A stretch of DNA of 64,000 nucleotides from an uncultured Algibacter sp. (GCA_937958265.1 CALGNX010000002.1:1-64000); one strand, 5' to 3'. Counted from the stretch's first letter, positions 1 through 8,992 are shown. A program made the numbers and translations. The notes: generated by a model not told the origin, from the sequence alone.

Positions 1-1
1 A

Positions 2-826
2 AATTGGGAGTGCATCATAATTAACGATGGGTCACTTGATGAAACCGAGAGCGTTGCAAAAAAATGGCTTAAAAAGGACTGCCGTTTTAAATATAAAAAA
101 ATTAAAAATAATGGTGTAAGCAATGCTAGAAATGTTGGCGTAAGTTTATCTAAAGGAAGTTATATTTTACCACTAGATAGCGATGATATAATGAGTACTA
201 ACTACATTAGTGAATTGCTAAGTGTTATTGAAAATAATAGAAATATAAAGGTTGCATATGGATTACTTAGGAAGTTTGGTTTGCATAATGGTATTTGCCA
301 ATTATCTAATTTTAATTTTCAATACCTTATTTTTAGTAATATGATTCATTGTTCTGGCTTATATAGAATTGAAGATTTTAAATTAACAGGTGGTTACGAT
401 AAGGGGATGAAAGAAGGTTATGAGGATTGGGAGTTTTGGATTAATCTTTTAAAAAAAGGGGGCATAGGAAAACAAGTGGATACTGCATGTTTATACTACA
501 GAAGTAAACAAGAATCTAGAGCAACTAAAATCAATTTAAAAAAAAGGTATAAACTGTTAGCGTATATTTATAATAAGCATAGTGAATTATATGAAGAATT
601 TTTAGACGATTATTCGAAAAATTTAAATTTGAATTTTGTTTACAGTTTTTATTTGAGTGCTAAAATGTATAACAAAGCTAATATTTTGAGAACTCAAAAA
701 TATTTTAATTTTAAATTTAACTCCGAACTAGAAAAATATAATTTTATTAAAAGAAAAAGAATGCTTTTTTATTGGTTTAGAATAGGGAAGTTTAACCTTT
801 CTTTACTAGATGTTATAACCAAATAA
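2..826 (+). CDS. Glycosyltransferase family 2, 5'-truncated by window edge
   Basis: The reading frame is open from base 2, and upstream of the first internal ATG (191) it already encodes GT-A fold hallmarks: an IIINDGS strand, a NNGVSNARNVG segment and LPLDSDD with the nucleotide-sugar/metal-binding DxD. So the gene starts outside the window and about 275 codons are seen. A later GYEDWEFWINLLKKG segment matches the acceptor-side ED motif of GT2 enzymes. It probably adds one sugar to a polysaccharide repeat unit at the cytoplasmic face of the membrane. The stop overlaps the next ATG (TAATG), which suggests translational coupling. Family assignment is firm; donor and acceptor cannot be read from the sequence. 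Confidence 0.9.
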   Translation, partial: NWECIIINDGSLDETESVAKKWLKKDCRFKYKKIKNNGVSNARNVGVSLSKGSYILPLDSDDIMSTNYISELLSVIENNRNIKVAYGLLRKFGLHNGICQLSNFNFQYLIFSNMIHCSGLYRIEDFKLTGGYDKGMKEGYEDWEFWINLLKKGGIGKQVDTACLYYRSKQESRATKINLKKRYKLLAYIYNKHSELYEEFLDDYSKNLNLNFVYSFYLSAKMYNKANILRTQKYFNFKFNSELEKYNFIKRKRMLFYWFRIGKFNLSLLDVITK

Positions 827-1851
827 TGAGAATAGGTGAAAACATATCAAGAGATAAACTATTGGATAAGCCTTGCTATAACCACAGGGTAATTATTCCG
901 TTGTTTATACCTGAAGAAAAAGGCTATTATAAAGATGCGTTTTCAATTTTCGAAATGTGTTTAAAATCTATTTATAAAACAGCAAATTCCAATATAGCGA
1001 TTTCTGTTATAAGTAACGGAAGTAGTAAAAGTATTGTAAACAAGCTTTTAGGTTTTTACCAAGAGGGTTTAATAAATGAACTTATTTGTGAAACAGATAA
1101 TATAGGAAAGGTAAATAGTATTCTAAAAACTTTAAGAACCTGTGAGGAACGTTATGTAACCATAACAGACGCCGATGTGTTGTTTTTAAATAATTGGGAA
1201 TACGAAATTATGAAGGTGTTTAAAGCCTTTCCTAAAGCATCAGCTGTTAGCCCAATGCCTGTTTTTAGAACCCAAAACCATTATACATCCAATATTATTT
1301 TCGATTATTTTTTTTCAAATAAAATTAAATTTTCCAAAGTGAAAAATCCAGATGCGCTAACTAAGTTCGCAAAAAGTATAGGTTGGGAGTGGTTGGATGA
1401 AAAATGGAAAGATGTTATTATGACTATTAATGCACCTAATAGCAAACAAAAAGCGATAGTTGGTTGTAACCACTGCATTGTAACGTATAAAAAAGAGGTT
1501 TTTAAAAGCTTACCAAGCTACAACTCCAGATATAAATTAGGTGGAAACAGTGAAGGTGTTTATCTAGATAAGCCATCGATGTATTATGATGGGTATAGGC
1601 TATCCACTTATAATAATTATGCCTACCACTTAGGTAATACAATAGAACCATGGATGTTGGAAACCTACAGTAAGCTAAAAGAAAGCAATAAAAATATAGT
1701 AGCTTTTAATAGTGCAGTTTTAAAAAAATCGAAGTTTAAATATTTTTTAAAACATGTAATTTTTAAAAAGTTAATAGCTAAGAAAAAAATTAGAAAATCT
1801 TTTTATTTAAGTAAAGGTTTAGATGTAAATAAAATTAATGATTTTATTTAA
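826..1851 (+). CDS. GT2-like glycosyltransferase (GT-A fold)
   Basis: This 341-residue protein carries TDADVLF at residues 114-120, a DxD-type motif typical of GT-A glycosyltransferases, after an N-terminal half with alternating strands and helices. The middle part (about 200-230, VGCNHCIVTYKKEVF) resembles the acceptor-proximal region of GT2 proteins. The C-terminus is rich in lysine and may touch the membrane. The start ATG overlaps the previous stop by one base. It is more divergent than its neighbours, so sugar specificity is unknown. It belongs to the long plus-strand polysaccharide operon. Confidence 0.75.
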   Translation: MRIGENISRDKLLDKPCYNHRVIIPLFIPEEKGYYKDAFSIFEMCLKSIYKTANSNIAISVISNGSSKSIVNKLLGFYQEGLINELICETDNIGKVNSILKTLRTCEERYVTITDADVLFLNNWEYEIMKVFKAFPKASAVSPMPVFRTQNHYTSNIIFDYFFSNKIKFSKVKNPDALTKFAKSIGWEWLDEKWKDVIMTINAPNSKQKAIVGCNHCIVTYKKEVFKSLPSYNSRYKLGGNSEGVYLDKPSMYYDGYRLSTYNNYAYHLGNTIEPWMLETYSKLKESNKNIVAFNSAVLKKSKFKYFLKHVIFKKLIAKKKIRKSFYLSKGLDVNKINDFI

Positions 1852-1865
1852 AAAATTAAAAGGCG

Positions 1866-1946
1866 ATGAGGATTTATAACATTGTAGCTACAGCTGTTTG
1901 GCGAAATCAAAGTATTTATGTTTTTGATAAGATTATAAACCAATGA
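1866..1946 (+). CDS. Possible 26-residue ORF between glycosyltransferases
   Basis: A short frame starts with ATG at 1866 and ends with a TGA that overlaps the next gene's ATG (ATGA at 1943-1946). The peptide begins MRIYNIVATAVW and has no recognised domain. The overlap suggests coupling. It could equally be the remnant of a deleted glycosyltransferase N-terminus, because such enzymes often begin with a similar hydrophobic strand. Support is weak. Confidence 0.2.
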   Translation: MRIYNIVATAVWRNQSIYVFDKIINQ

Positions 1947-3025
1947 TTTCTATAATTTATCCATACCGAAATAGAAACCCCCAAAGCGTTAAAAAATCTT
2001 TGGAATCGTTAAGCTTACAAACGAATAATACGTTTGAGGTTTATGTTGTTAATTATGGGTCTAACAAAAGTTTTACGGCTGCTATTAAAGGGGTGCTTAA
2101 AGAATTTAGTTTTGTAAATTATAGTTTTGTATACACACAGCAGCAACCTTGGAACAAATCGAAAGCGCTTAATAGTGTTTTAAAAACACTAAAAACAGAA
2201 CGTTTTTTTGTAGCAGATGTGGATATGATATTCCGACCAGATTTTATAGCATTAGCATCGCGGTTACCAAAAGATGAAGTTTGGTATTTTCAAGTGGGTT
2301 TTTTAAGCGAACAGGAAACAAAATTAAACAAGAAATTTAATGAATATAGTATAAAATTTAAGAGTAATCCCGAAGCAACAGGACTAACACTTAGCCCCGT
2401 AAAAGCGGCTAAAGCAGTACAGGGTTTCGATGAGTTTTACCATTTCTGGGGCTCTGAGGATACAGATTTTCATGTGCGGTTACGCCAGGCAGGATATAAA
2501 GTGCATTTTTATAAGGAAGCTATTTTACTATTGCATCAATGGCACGAAACCTACAGGCATAAAGAAAAGTTAAGATTAACCAAGCAGCTTCAAATCTCCA
2601 ATATTATACAATTTAATCATCATTATTTAAAAAGGGTTATTGAGAAAAAAAGTACCCTTGCAAATTCCGAAAATTGGGGACAAATACAAAACCGAGAAGA
2701 TTATAGCAACCTTATAGCATGTGCAAATAAAATAGCAGTTCCTATTAGTAATGAATGTAGGGTTATAGATTATTTTTTGTTTCAAGAATTACCCCATTTA
2801 AAAACAGGTTTTCACACATTTAAAATAACAGAAAATAACGGTTTTGAGTCGTTTAAAAAAGCTATTAAAAAAAGAATTAAGAAAAACAAAATAGCTTATT
2901 ATACGCTTAAAGAAGTAAACGATAAACTATTATTTCACATTATAAATTTTTATAGAAACTGCCCTTATAATTATGAAATTTCCCATGATTTAAAGTCTAT
3001 TAATTTCACAATATTTAAAAATTAA
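1943..3025 (+). CDS. Glycosyltransferase family 2 with galactosyltransferase-like C-terminal motif
   Basis: The 360-residue protein starts with ISIIYPYRNR, the first beta strand of GT2 enzymes. It has the DxD motif as DVD (residues 92-94) and a WGSEDTDFHVRLRQAGY segment near 169-185 like the C-terminal region of chondroitin-synthase and beta-4-galactosyltransferase-type GT2 proteins. The likely role is polymerising or extending a polysaccharide repeat unit in the cytoplasm. About 130 C-terminal residues lie outside the catalytic domain and are unrecognised. It follows the tiny ORF at 1866 and is 7 bases upstream of the next GT2 gene. Specificity is unknown. Confidence 0.88.
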   Translation: MISIIYPYRNRNPQSVKKSLESLSLQTNNTFEVYVVNYGSNKSFTAAIKGVLKEFSFVNYSFVYTQQQPWNKSKALNSVLKTLKTERFFVADVDMIFRPDFIALASRLPKDEVWYFQVGFLSEQETKLNKKFNEYSIKFKSNPEATGLTLSPVKAAKAVQGFDEFYHFWGSEDTDFHVRLRQAGYKVHFYKEAILLLHQWHETYRHKEKLRLTKQLQISNIIQFNHHYLKRVIEKKSTLANSENWGQIQNREDYSNLIACANKIAVPISNECRVIDYFLFQELPHLKTGFHTFKITENNGFESFKKAIKKRIKKNKIAYYTLKEVNDKLLFHIINFYRNCPYNYEISHDLKSINFTIFKN

Positions 3026-3032
3026 AGCCCTA

Positions 3033-3815
3033 ATGTTATCCGTAGTCATAAGAAATAAAAATCAAGATAAAGCGCTTTCGTTTTTATTAAAAAACTTAAC
3101 AGAACGTTATAAGGCAGATATAGGTGAAATTATTGTAATAGATAATTTATCTACAGACGGTAGTGCATTAGTATCAAAACAATATGGAGCTAAATTTGTA
3201 ACCATTAAAACGTTTAGTTATGGCGGTAGTGCTAATTTTGCAGCACAGCAAGCAAAATATGATATTGTAGTTATTTTTAGTGCGCATGCGTATCCTGTAA
3301 GTCACGATTTTTTTAAACTAATACTAAAAAAGTTTAAAGGCAGAGACGATTTAGCGGGTTTAAGGTGCCTACATGGAACAAACGATTATAGGAATTATAT
3401 AAATAAAATTACAGCAGAAACAGACCCCGATAAGTCGGGCTTAATATTTTCAGGTTCAGTTTTTAATAAGCAGGTATGGGAAAAACACCCTTTTCGGGAA
3501 GATGTAGCTACATTTGAAGATAAAGAGTGGTCCAAACGTGTTATAAAGGCTGGTTATAAAATTGAATTTGTACCTTCCATTTTTAATTACGAAATAAAGC
3601 GAAATAAAAAGCAACTTTTTTTTAGGTTTAAAAATGATATGGTAGGCAATTATCAATTATGGCATCGGGATTTAAATGCTATTAATGCCGTTAACGGATT
3701 AATTATGGCTACCCTTAAATTAGTGAAAAATACGATTATCGATTTTTGGTATATTTTAAAAAGGTTTCTGTTTACTTTAAAATTTGTATTTAATAAACCC
3801 AATAAATTTGAGTAA
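3033..3815 (+). CDS. Glycosyltransferase family 2, DxD replaced by SAHA
   Basis: This 260-residue GT2 has the canonical first strand (LSVVIRNKN), an IIVIDNLSTDGS nucleotide-binding loop and a TFEDKEWSKRVIKAGY acceptor-side segment. Where most GT2 enzymes carry DxD it has FSAHAYP (about residues 82-88), so metal binding may be altered. The C-terminal 60 residues contain a hydrophobic amphipathic stretch likely to associate with the membrane. It lies 7 bases downstream of one GT2 and 7 bases upstream of a GT-C-like membrane protein, inside the same operon. Confidence 0.85.
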   Translation: MLSVVIRNKNQDKALSFLLKNLTERYKADIGEIIVIDNLSTDGSALVSKQYGAKFVTIKTFSYGGSANFAAQQAKYDIVVIFSAHAYPVSHDFFKLILKKFKGRDDLAGLRCLHGTNDYRNYINKITAETDPDKSGLIFSGSVFNKQVWEKHPFREDVATFEDKEWSKRVIKAGYKIEFVPSIFNYEIKRNKKQLFFRFKNDMVGNYQLWHRDLNAINAVNGLIMATLKLVKNTIIDFWYILKRFLFTLKFVFNKPNKFE

Positions 3816-3822
3816 TTACTAA

Positions 3823-5436
3823 ATGCTAGCTACCTACTTAAAAATTAAAGATACTGTATTTACAACAAAGGCATTTGGTTTTACTGTTTTAGCTGCAGTT
3901 GTATATCAAATTTATTTTATTTTTTTTGGTCTAGATCTTCAAGATTCTTTTTTCCACGCTACTAAAATGGCATTCAATGATAGTTATACTTTAACGTTTC
4001 TATCTTATAAAGCGGGGTATTTATGGTGTTTAATATTTGGTAAACACATATTAGGTTTTAGACTGTTGAATGTTGTGTTGCATATGGTTATGCTCTTAAG
4101 TCCGCTTTGTTTAATAAAAAACCTGCAACAAAAATATCTTTTTTGTGGGTTATTATTTTTAGTAAATATATTTTTTACTTTAATGAATTGGAACATTTTA
4201 GGTTATGATTCTTTTTCATTTTTATCGATAATAATAACTACTATTTTATCTGTAAAATTTATTCGAAAAAGCAATTATAAAAATTTAATTTTTGTTGGTA
4301 TAGCCATTGCTTTTAGTATAGCATGCCGCTTTCCTAATATTGTTTTAGTACCGGTTTTTGTAGTTGTGTTAGTGTTGCAATATATCTATTATCAAACAAA
4401 ATTTTTAAAGTATCTTCTAATTTTAATAGCTAGCATAATACTTGTATATAGTTTGTTAATAGGTTTGTTTTTTAATTCCTTTTCTGTTTTTAAACAGGAT
4501 TTTTTAGTGGCATTATCAGGTACTAAAGCGCAACATGGGCTTTCAAAACTAATTAATACGTATTTTACTCATTTTTTAGAAATTTTAAAGTACAGCATAG
4601 TACTCATTTTTTTTTACAGGCTATGTGTTTATTTTATGCATAAAAAAGTGCCTAATTATCTTTATGTTATCCCTATAGTAGCAGGTTCATTTTTATACTA
4701 TAACTTTATTTATGGTTCGGGATATAATGCGAGAGCATCAATGTTTTTGGGGGCTATAATTTTTTCAGCTATTTTACTACAGGTTTTTCATTCCTATAGC
4801 AAATACAAGAAGTTAAATAGTAACACATTTCTTATAAGTCTTTTAATGTTATTTTTATTTGTTCCAGCCATGGGGTCGAAATCAGGCTTAAAATATAGCG
4901 GTATTTTTATTGTTTTTTTACCTTTTGTGTATAGTTATGCTACTTTTAAGTTAAAACCATTCTTTATAATATTACTATTTATTTTAATACCCTTTGCTGT
5001 AAAGGAGCGTTTTGGTAGTAAATATATGGATAGTAACCATAATAAACTTACTAGCTATTATAATTTACAGCACGTTAACGGTGTGTTTACCACTAAAAAA
5101 AGAGTAGCCTTAGCAGATTCCATAGCGCAAGATTATAGGGCGTATAAAAGCCATAGCAACAACATTGTTTTTTATGGTCTTAACAGCTATATGTATAATT
5201 ATACGTTAGGTACCGATAATATACTGTTTAACACGTATAGAATGGATTTAGATGATGAGTTTGAAACGCGTAAGGCCTTATCCATGATTTCTAAAGATAA
5301 TTCGCCTGTGTTTTTTATCATTTCTGCACAAATAAAACGCGATACTTTATCACTATTTGAGTCTCATATTATTGCGAAATCGTATTGTAGAGCCCTAAAA
5401 AAGGGATATGTAATACTTTACCCAAATACATTTTAA
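3823..5436 (+). CDS. Multi-spanning membrane protein, probable GT-C type glycosyltransferase
   Basis: The 537-residue protein has roughly eleven or twelve hydrophobic helices over its first 400 residues, then a soluble C-terminal domain of about 135 residues. After the first helix there is a loop with two aspartates (FGLDLQDSF, D38 and D41), the position of the catalytic acidic motif of GT-C enzymes that use polyprenyl-phosphate sugars. That layout suggests transfer from a lipid-linked donor at the periplasmic face; a DPM1/GtrB-like enzyme that could make such a donor is encoded at 8993. A transporter role cannot be excluded. No named Pfam family was recognised with certainty. Confidence 0.6.
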   Translation: MLATYLKIKDTVFTTKAFGFTVLAAVVYQIYFIFFGLDLQDSFFHATKMAFNDSYTLTFLSYKAGYLWCLIFGKHILGFRLLNVVLHMVMLLSPLCLIKNLQQKYLFCGLLFLVNIFFTLMNWNILGYDSFSFLSIIITTILSVKFIRKSNYKNLIFVGIAIAFSIACRFPNIVLVPVFVVVLVLQYIYYQTKFLKYLLILIASIILVYSLLIGLFFNSFSVFKQDFLVALSGTKAQHGLSKLINTYFTHFLEILKYSIVLIFFYRLCVYFMHKKVPNYLYVIPIVAGSFLYYNFIYGSGYNARASMFLGAIIFSAILLQVFHSYSKYKKLNSNTFLISLLMLFLFVPAMGSKSGLKYSGIFIVFLPFVYSYATFKLKPFFIILLFILIPFAVKERFGSKYMDSNHNKLTSYYNLQHVNGVFTTKKRVALADSIAQDYRAYKSHSNNIVFYGLNSYMYNYTLGTDNILFNTYRMDLDDEFETRKALSMISKDNSPVFFIISAQIKRDTLSLFESHIIAKSYCRALKKGYVILYPNTF

Positions 5437-5527
5437 TGAGCTAACTAATTTTTGCTTTTCATTTTTTTTGGTCGCTTTCCATCTTAAAAAAAAGTGTATT
5501 TTAGCGATTAATAAAGGTGTTTTGTCT

Positions 5528-6682
5528 ATGAAAAAAATAGGGTTTATACCACTTAGAAAAGGCTCTAAGGGTATTGCTAACAAAAATAAGCGTAAAATGG
5601 TTGGCAGACCTTTGTTTACTTGGGTTTTAGGCGAGGCTATTTTTTCTAATTTGGATGAGGTTATCGTTTACACAGATGATGATGTTATTATCAATTTTAT
5701 TAAAAAGGAATACCATTGGACAGATAAAGTTAAAGCTTTAAAACGAAGCAAAGTTAGTGCTAGTGATACGGCATCAACAGAAATAGCTATAATAGAATTT
5801 TGTGAGTCCATTAATTATGAGTTTCATGTTTTTTGTTTACTACAGGCCACCTCGCCTTTCACAAAAAGAACAGATATAAATAATTGCATAGAGGCTTTAA
5901 ATAATGGTTTTGATTCTGCTTTAACGGTAGTGAATACCCATCGTTTTTTATGGGATAAAAGAGGGAACCCTTTAAATTACAATCCGCAGCAACGGCAAAG
6001 GCGTCAAGATTTCGATGGTTTATTAATTGAAAATGGTGCTGTTTATGCAACAAATAAAGAAAGCCTAATAAATACAAAAAATAGAATAGGAGATAATACA
6101 AAGGTTGTAGAAATGCAGGAAGAGGCCTTATACGAAATAGACACAGAAACAGATTGGATAATTGTAGAGCAATTATTAATTGAAAGACAAAAACGGGAAA
6201 AGCAATCTCGTAAAATAACACATCTTGTTTTGGATGTTGATGGTGTTTTTACCGATGGTACAATTACCTATACCAAAGATGGCGAGCACACCAAAAACTT
6301 TGATATGCGCGATGGTATGGGACTTGAAATTTTAAGGCAGTATGGTGTTACTATTGTAATTATGACATCCGAAAATTCTCCGTTAGTAGCAAAACGCATG
6401 CAAAAGCTACAGTTAGAAGAGGTGTATTTAGGGGTTAAGGATAAATTTAGCTTGCTAAACAATCTAATTACCCAACAAGGTATTGCTTTAAGTCAAGTGG
6501 CTTATGTTGGTGATGATGTTAACGATTTAGCAAATATATGCAGTGTAGGTTGGTCGTTAACGCCCAATAATGCCACAGATATTGTAAAAACACATGCAGA
6601 TATTATACTTTCAAAAAATTCTGGAGCGGGAGCCATTAGAGAGGCATGTGAATTTTTAATAAATTATAATAAACGATTTTAA
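5528..6682 (+). CDS. neuA: CMP-nonulosonate cytidylyltransferase fused to KdsC-like HAD phosphatase
   Basis: There are two domains in 384 residues. Residues 1-220 form a NeuA/KdsB-type cytidylyltransferase with the CTP-binding N-terminus (FIPLRKGSKGI, KNKRKMVGRPL) and a LLQATSPF strand. Residues 232-384 are a KdsC-like HAD phosphatase with the nucleophile motif DVDGVFTDG (236-244), MTSE motif II (279-282) and GDDVND (328-333). The same order is found in animal CMAS proteins. It would remove phosphate from a nonulosonate-phosphate and/or activate the sugar with CTP. ATG at 5528 is chosen because homology starts there; an in-frame ATG at 5468 adds 20 unrelated residues. neuB follows after 15 bases. 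Confidence 0.88.
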   Translation: MKKIGFIPLRKGSKGIANKNKRKMVGRPLFTWVLGEAIFSNLDEVIVYTDDDVIINFIKKEYHWTDKVKALKRSKVSASDTASTEIAIIEFCESINYEFHVFCLLQATSPFTKRTDINNCIEALNNGFDSALTVVNTHRFLWDKRGNPLNYNPQQRQRRQDFDGLLIENGAVYATNKESLINTKNRIGDNTKVVEMQEEALYEIDTETDWIIVEQLLIERQKREKQSRKITHLVLDVDGVFTDGTITYTKDGEHTKNFDMRDGMGLEILRQYGVTIVIMTSENSPLVAKRMQKLQLEEVYLGVKDKFSLLNNLITQQGIALSQVAYVGDDVNDLANICSVGWSLTPNNATDIVKTHADIILSKNSGAGAIREACEFLINYNKRF

Positions 6683-6697
6683 TACTCTTTTAAGTTT

Positions 6698-7573
6698 ATG
6701 GATAGTTATAAAAAACCTTATATAATTGCGGAAATAGGTTGCAACCATAAAGGCGATATGGGTATTGCTAAAGAACTTATAAAGGTCGCTAAGATTTTTT
6801 GTAATGTAGATGCTGTAAAATTTCAAAAACGAAATAATAAAGAACTTTTAACTAATTATCAATACAATAAACCCCACCCCAATCCTATTAATGCTTATGG
6901 TGAGACCTATGGTGCGCACAGAGAATACTTGGAATTTGATATAAAACAACACCAGGAATTAAAAACCTATTGTGAAGATATAGGGATTACCTATGCAACA
7001 TCGGTTTGGGATCTCACTTCGGCTAAGGAAATCACTTCACTTAATCCCGAATTTATTAAAATTCCATCGGCATGCAATAACAATAGTAAAATGTTGGCAT
7101 GGTTGTGTGATAACTACAATGGGGAATTACATATTTCAACAGGTATGACTACAAAGCCTGAAATTGAAAGCTTAGTAAAACGCTTTAAACAAAAAAATAG
7201 AAATAAAGATTTAGTACTTTACAATTGTACCTCTGGTTATCCTGTTCCGTTTGATGATGTTTGCCTTTTAGATATTAATATCCTTAACAAGCACTATGGA
7301 AATACTGTGAAACATATTGGTTTTTCGGGGCATCACTTAGGCATCGCTGTAGATGTTGCTGCCTTTACCTTAGGCGCTAATATTATTGAGCGCCATTACA
7401 CTTTGGATAGAACATGGAAGGGTACAGATCATGCTGCTTCACTAGAGCCTATGGGTTTACGTAAGTTAAGTCGCGATGTGAATGCGGTTTACAAGGCACT
7501 TCAATTTAAAAATCAAGATATCTTACCTATTGAACAAGAGCAACGGGATAAATTAAAAAACCAAAAAGGCTAG
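6698..7573 (+). CDS. neuB: NeuB-like nonulosonic acid synthase lacking the SAF domain
   Basis: NeuB-family enzymes condense phosphoenolpyruvate with a six-carbon amino sugar or sugar phosphate to make sialic-acid-like nonulosonates. The sequence begins IIAEIGCNHKGD, continues with AVKFQKR, ATSVWD, IKIPSA, STGMTT and GFSGHHLG, and ends with the ERHYTLDRTWKGTDHAASLEP signature. All of these belong to the TIM barrel. The protein stops at 291 residues just after the barrel, whereas NeuB/SpsE/PseI proteins are usually near 340-350 because of a C-terminal antifreeze-like SAF domain that completes the partner's active site. Genes for the activating enzyme (upstream) and a GT-B protein (7 bases downstream) flank it. 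Confidence 0.87.
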   Translation: MDSYKKPYIIAEIGCNHKGDMGIAKELIKVAKIFCNVDAVKFQKRNNKELLTNYQYNKPHPNPINAYGETYGAHREYLEFDIKQHQELKTYCEDIGITYATSVWDLTSAKEITSLNPEFIKIPSACNNNSKMLAWLCDNYNGELHISTGMTTKPEIESLVKRFKQKNRNKDLVLYNCTSGYPVPFDDVCLLDINILNKHYGNTVKHIGFSGHHLGIAVDVAAFTLGANIIERHYTLDRTWKGTDHAASLEPMGLRKLSRDVNAVYKALQFKNQDILPIEQEQRDKLKNQKG

Positions 7574-7579
7574 TTAAAA

Positions 7580-8974
7580 ATGAAGAAAAAAGTATTCGTT
7601 TTTTTTCCCGATGGTGTAGGTTTAAGAAACTTCGCTTTTACTAATTTTAAAAATATTGGAGAACAGCAGGGTTTTGATATTACGTATTGGAACAATACAG
7701 TTTTTTCACTTAAAGATAATTTAGGTTTTAATGAAGTGAAGATTGAAAACCATTGCACTCATCCATTGTTAGCCATATATTCTAGAGCTAGAAAACGAGC
7801 AGAACTCAATGTTTCTAAAGATAAATTTAAAGATAGCGTATACCCAACCTACAAGTTTCCTTTTAACAGCAAAGGCTTAAAAAATTGTGTAAAGAGCTTG
7901 GTTACTAAATTTTTAATTGGTTTGTACTCATCTGAAAAGGGCATTATTAAACTAAGAAATAAAATAAATAAGCTAGAACGGTCAACCTCAAAATATAAAT
8001 ACTGTAAAGCACAATTAGAAGCACACAAACCAGATATAATTTTTTGCACCACCCAACGTGCAACACAATCTATAAGTGCTTTATTGGCAGCTCAAGATTT
8101 AGGAATACCAACGGTAGCCTTTGTGTATTCTTGGGATAATGTGCCTAAAGCCATGCAAGTTGTAGAAACCGATTATTATTTTGTTTGGAGCGATTTAATG
8201 AAGCAAGAAGTGTTGCAATATTATCCATTTGTAAAAGAAAATCAAATTTTTGTTACAGGAACACCTCAATTTGAGCCACATTATAATACCGCTTTAAAGC
8301 AAACAAGAGAAGATTTTTTTAAAGAGAATAATTTAGACATCAATAAAAAATACATCTGCTATTCTGGAGATGATGAAACTACATCGCCACTAGATCAATA
8401 TTACTTAGAAGATTTAGCTAAGGCCGTTAGAAGTTTAAATGAAAAAGGCGAAAATTTAGGAATTATTTATAGAAAATGTCCCGTAGATTTTACATCTAGA
8501 TATAATGCTGTTATAGAAGCAAATAAAGATGTTATTGAAGTTTTAAACCCTATTTGGAAGCAAATAGGTAGTCAATGGAATCAAGTTTTGCCAACTCCCG
8601 AGGATTTTAAAATGCTTTATAATGTTTGTGAACATAGCGAATTTGTTACTAATGTTTGTTCTTCCACAGTTTTCGATTTTGTAGCGCACGGTAAACCTTG
8701 TATTTATTTTAATTACGAACAACCGCAACTAAAAAAGGGCATTCGCGATATTGGGCAGAATTATAAATACGTTCATTTTCGTAGTATGCCAAGCAAAAAT
8801 GCAGCCATATTCTGCACTGATAAGAATGAATTGGAAGGTTTGGTAAAACAAATTTTAGATGGTAAACTTTCAAATGTAGGGGAGGGCAAAGCATGGTTTC
8901 AAATTGTTGCAGGAAAAGCACCTACTCAGGCTTCGGAGAATATTTGGAAAGCTATGCACACTATTTTAAAATAA
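7580..8974 (+). CDS. GT-B fold glycosyltransferase-like protein next to neuB
   Basis: The 464-residue protein has two Rossmann-like halves with no signal peptide or membrane helix. The N-terminal half contains PDIIFCTTQR and VAFVYSWDNVPK. The C-terminal half contains FVTGTPQFEPH, ICYSGDDETTS, IIYRKCP and FVTNVCSSTVFDFVAHGKPCIYFNYEQP (SS at 361-362). The last segment resembles the donor-binding SS region of CDP-glycerol transferases and polysialyltransferase-like GT-B proteins, although the HP motif of those families appears here as CP (300-301). Because it follows neuB by 6 bases, use of a CMP-nonulosonate donor is an attractive inference. Flavobacterial relatives are usually called only UDP-glycosyltransferase-like. 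Confidence 0.65.
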   Translation: MKKKVFVFFPDGVGLRNFAFTNFKNIGEQQGFDITYWNNTVFSLKDNLGFNEVKIENHCTHPLLAIYSRARKRAELNVSKDKFKDSVYPTYKFPFNSKGLKNCVKSLVTKFLIGLYSSEKGIIKLRNKINKLERSTSKYKYCKAQLEAHKPDIIFCTTQRATQSISALLAAQDLGIPTVAFVYSWDNVPKAMQVVETDYYFVWSDLMKQEVLQYYPFVKENQIFVTGTPQFEPHYNTALKQTREDFFKENNLDINKKYICYSGDDETTSPLDQYYLEDLAKAVRSLNEKGENLGIIYRKCPVDFTSRYNAVIEANKDVIEVLNPIWKQIGSQWNQVLPTPEDFKMLYNVCEHSEFVTNVCSSTVFDFVAHGKPCIYFNYEQPQLKKGIRDIGQNYKYVHFRSMPSKNAAIFCTDKNELEGLVKQILDGKLSNVGEGKAWFQIVAGKAPTQASENIWKAMHTILK

Positions 8975-8992
8975 ACATAATCACTCATTATA

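Noticed and set aside
5468-5527. Upstream in-frame ATG extending the cytidylyltransferase by 20 residues
   Set aside because: Added residues are unlike the family; NeuA proteins begin at the MKKIGFIPLR segment (5528).
5859-6221. 120-residue minus-strand open frame inside the cytidylyltransferase gene
   Set aside because: Low-complexity shadow of a real gene with strong domain matches on the plus strand.
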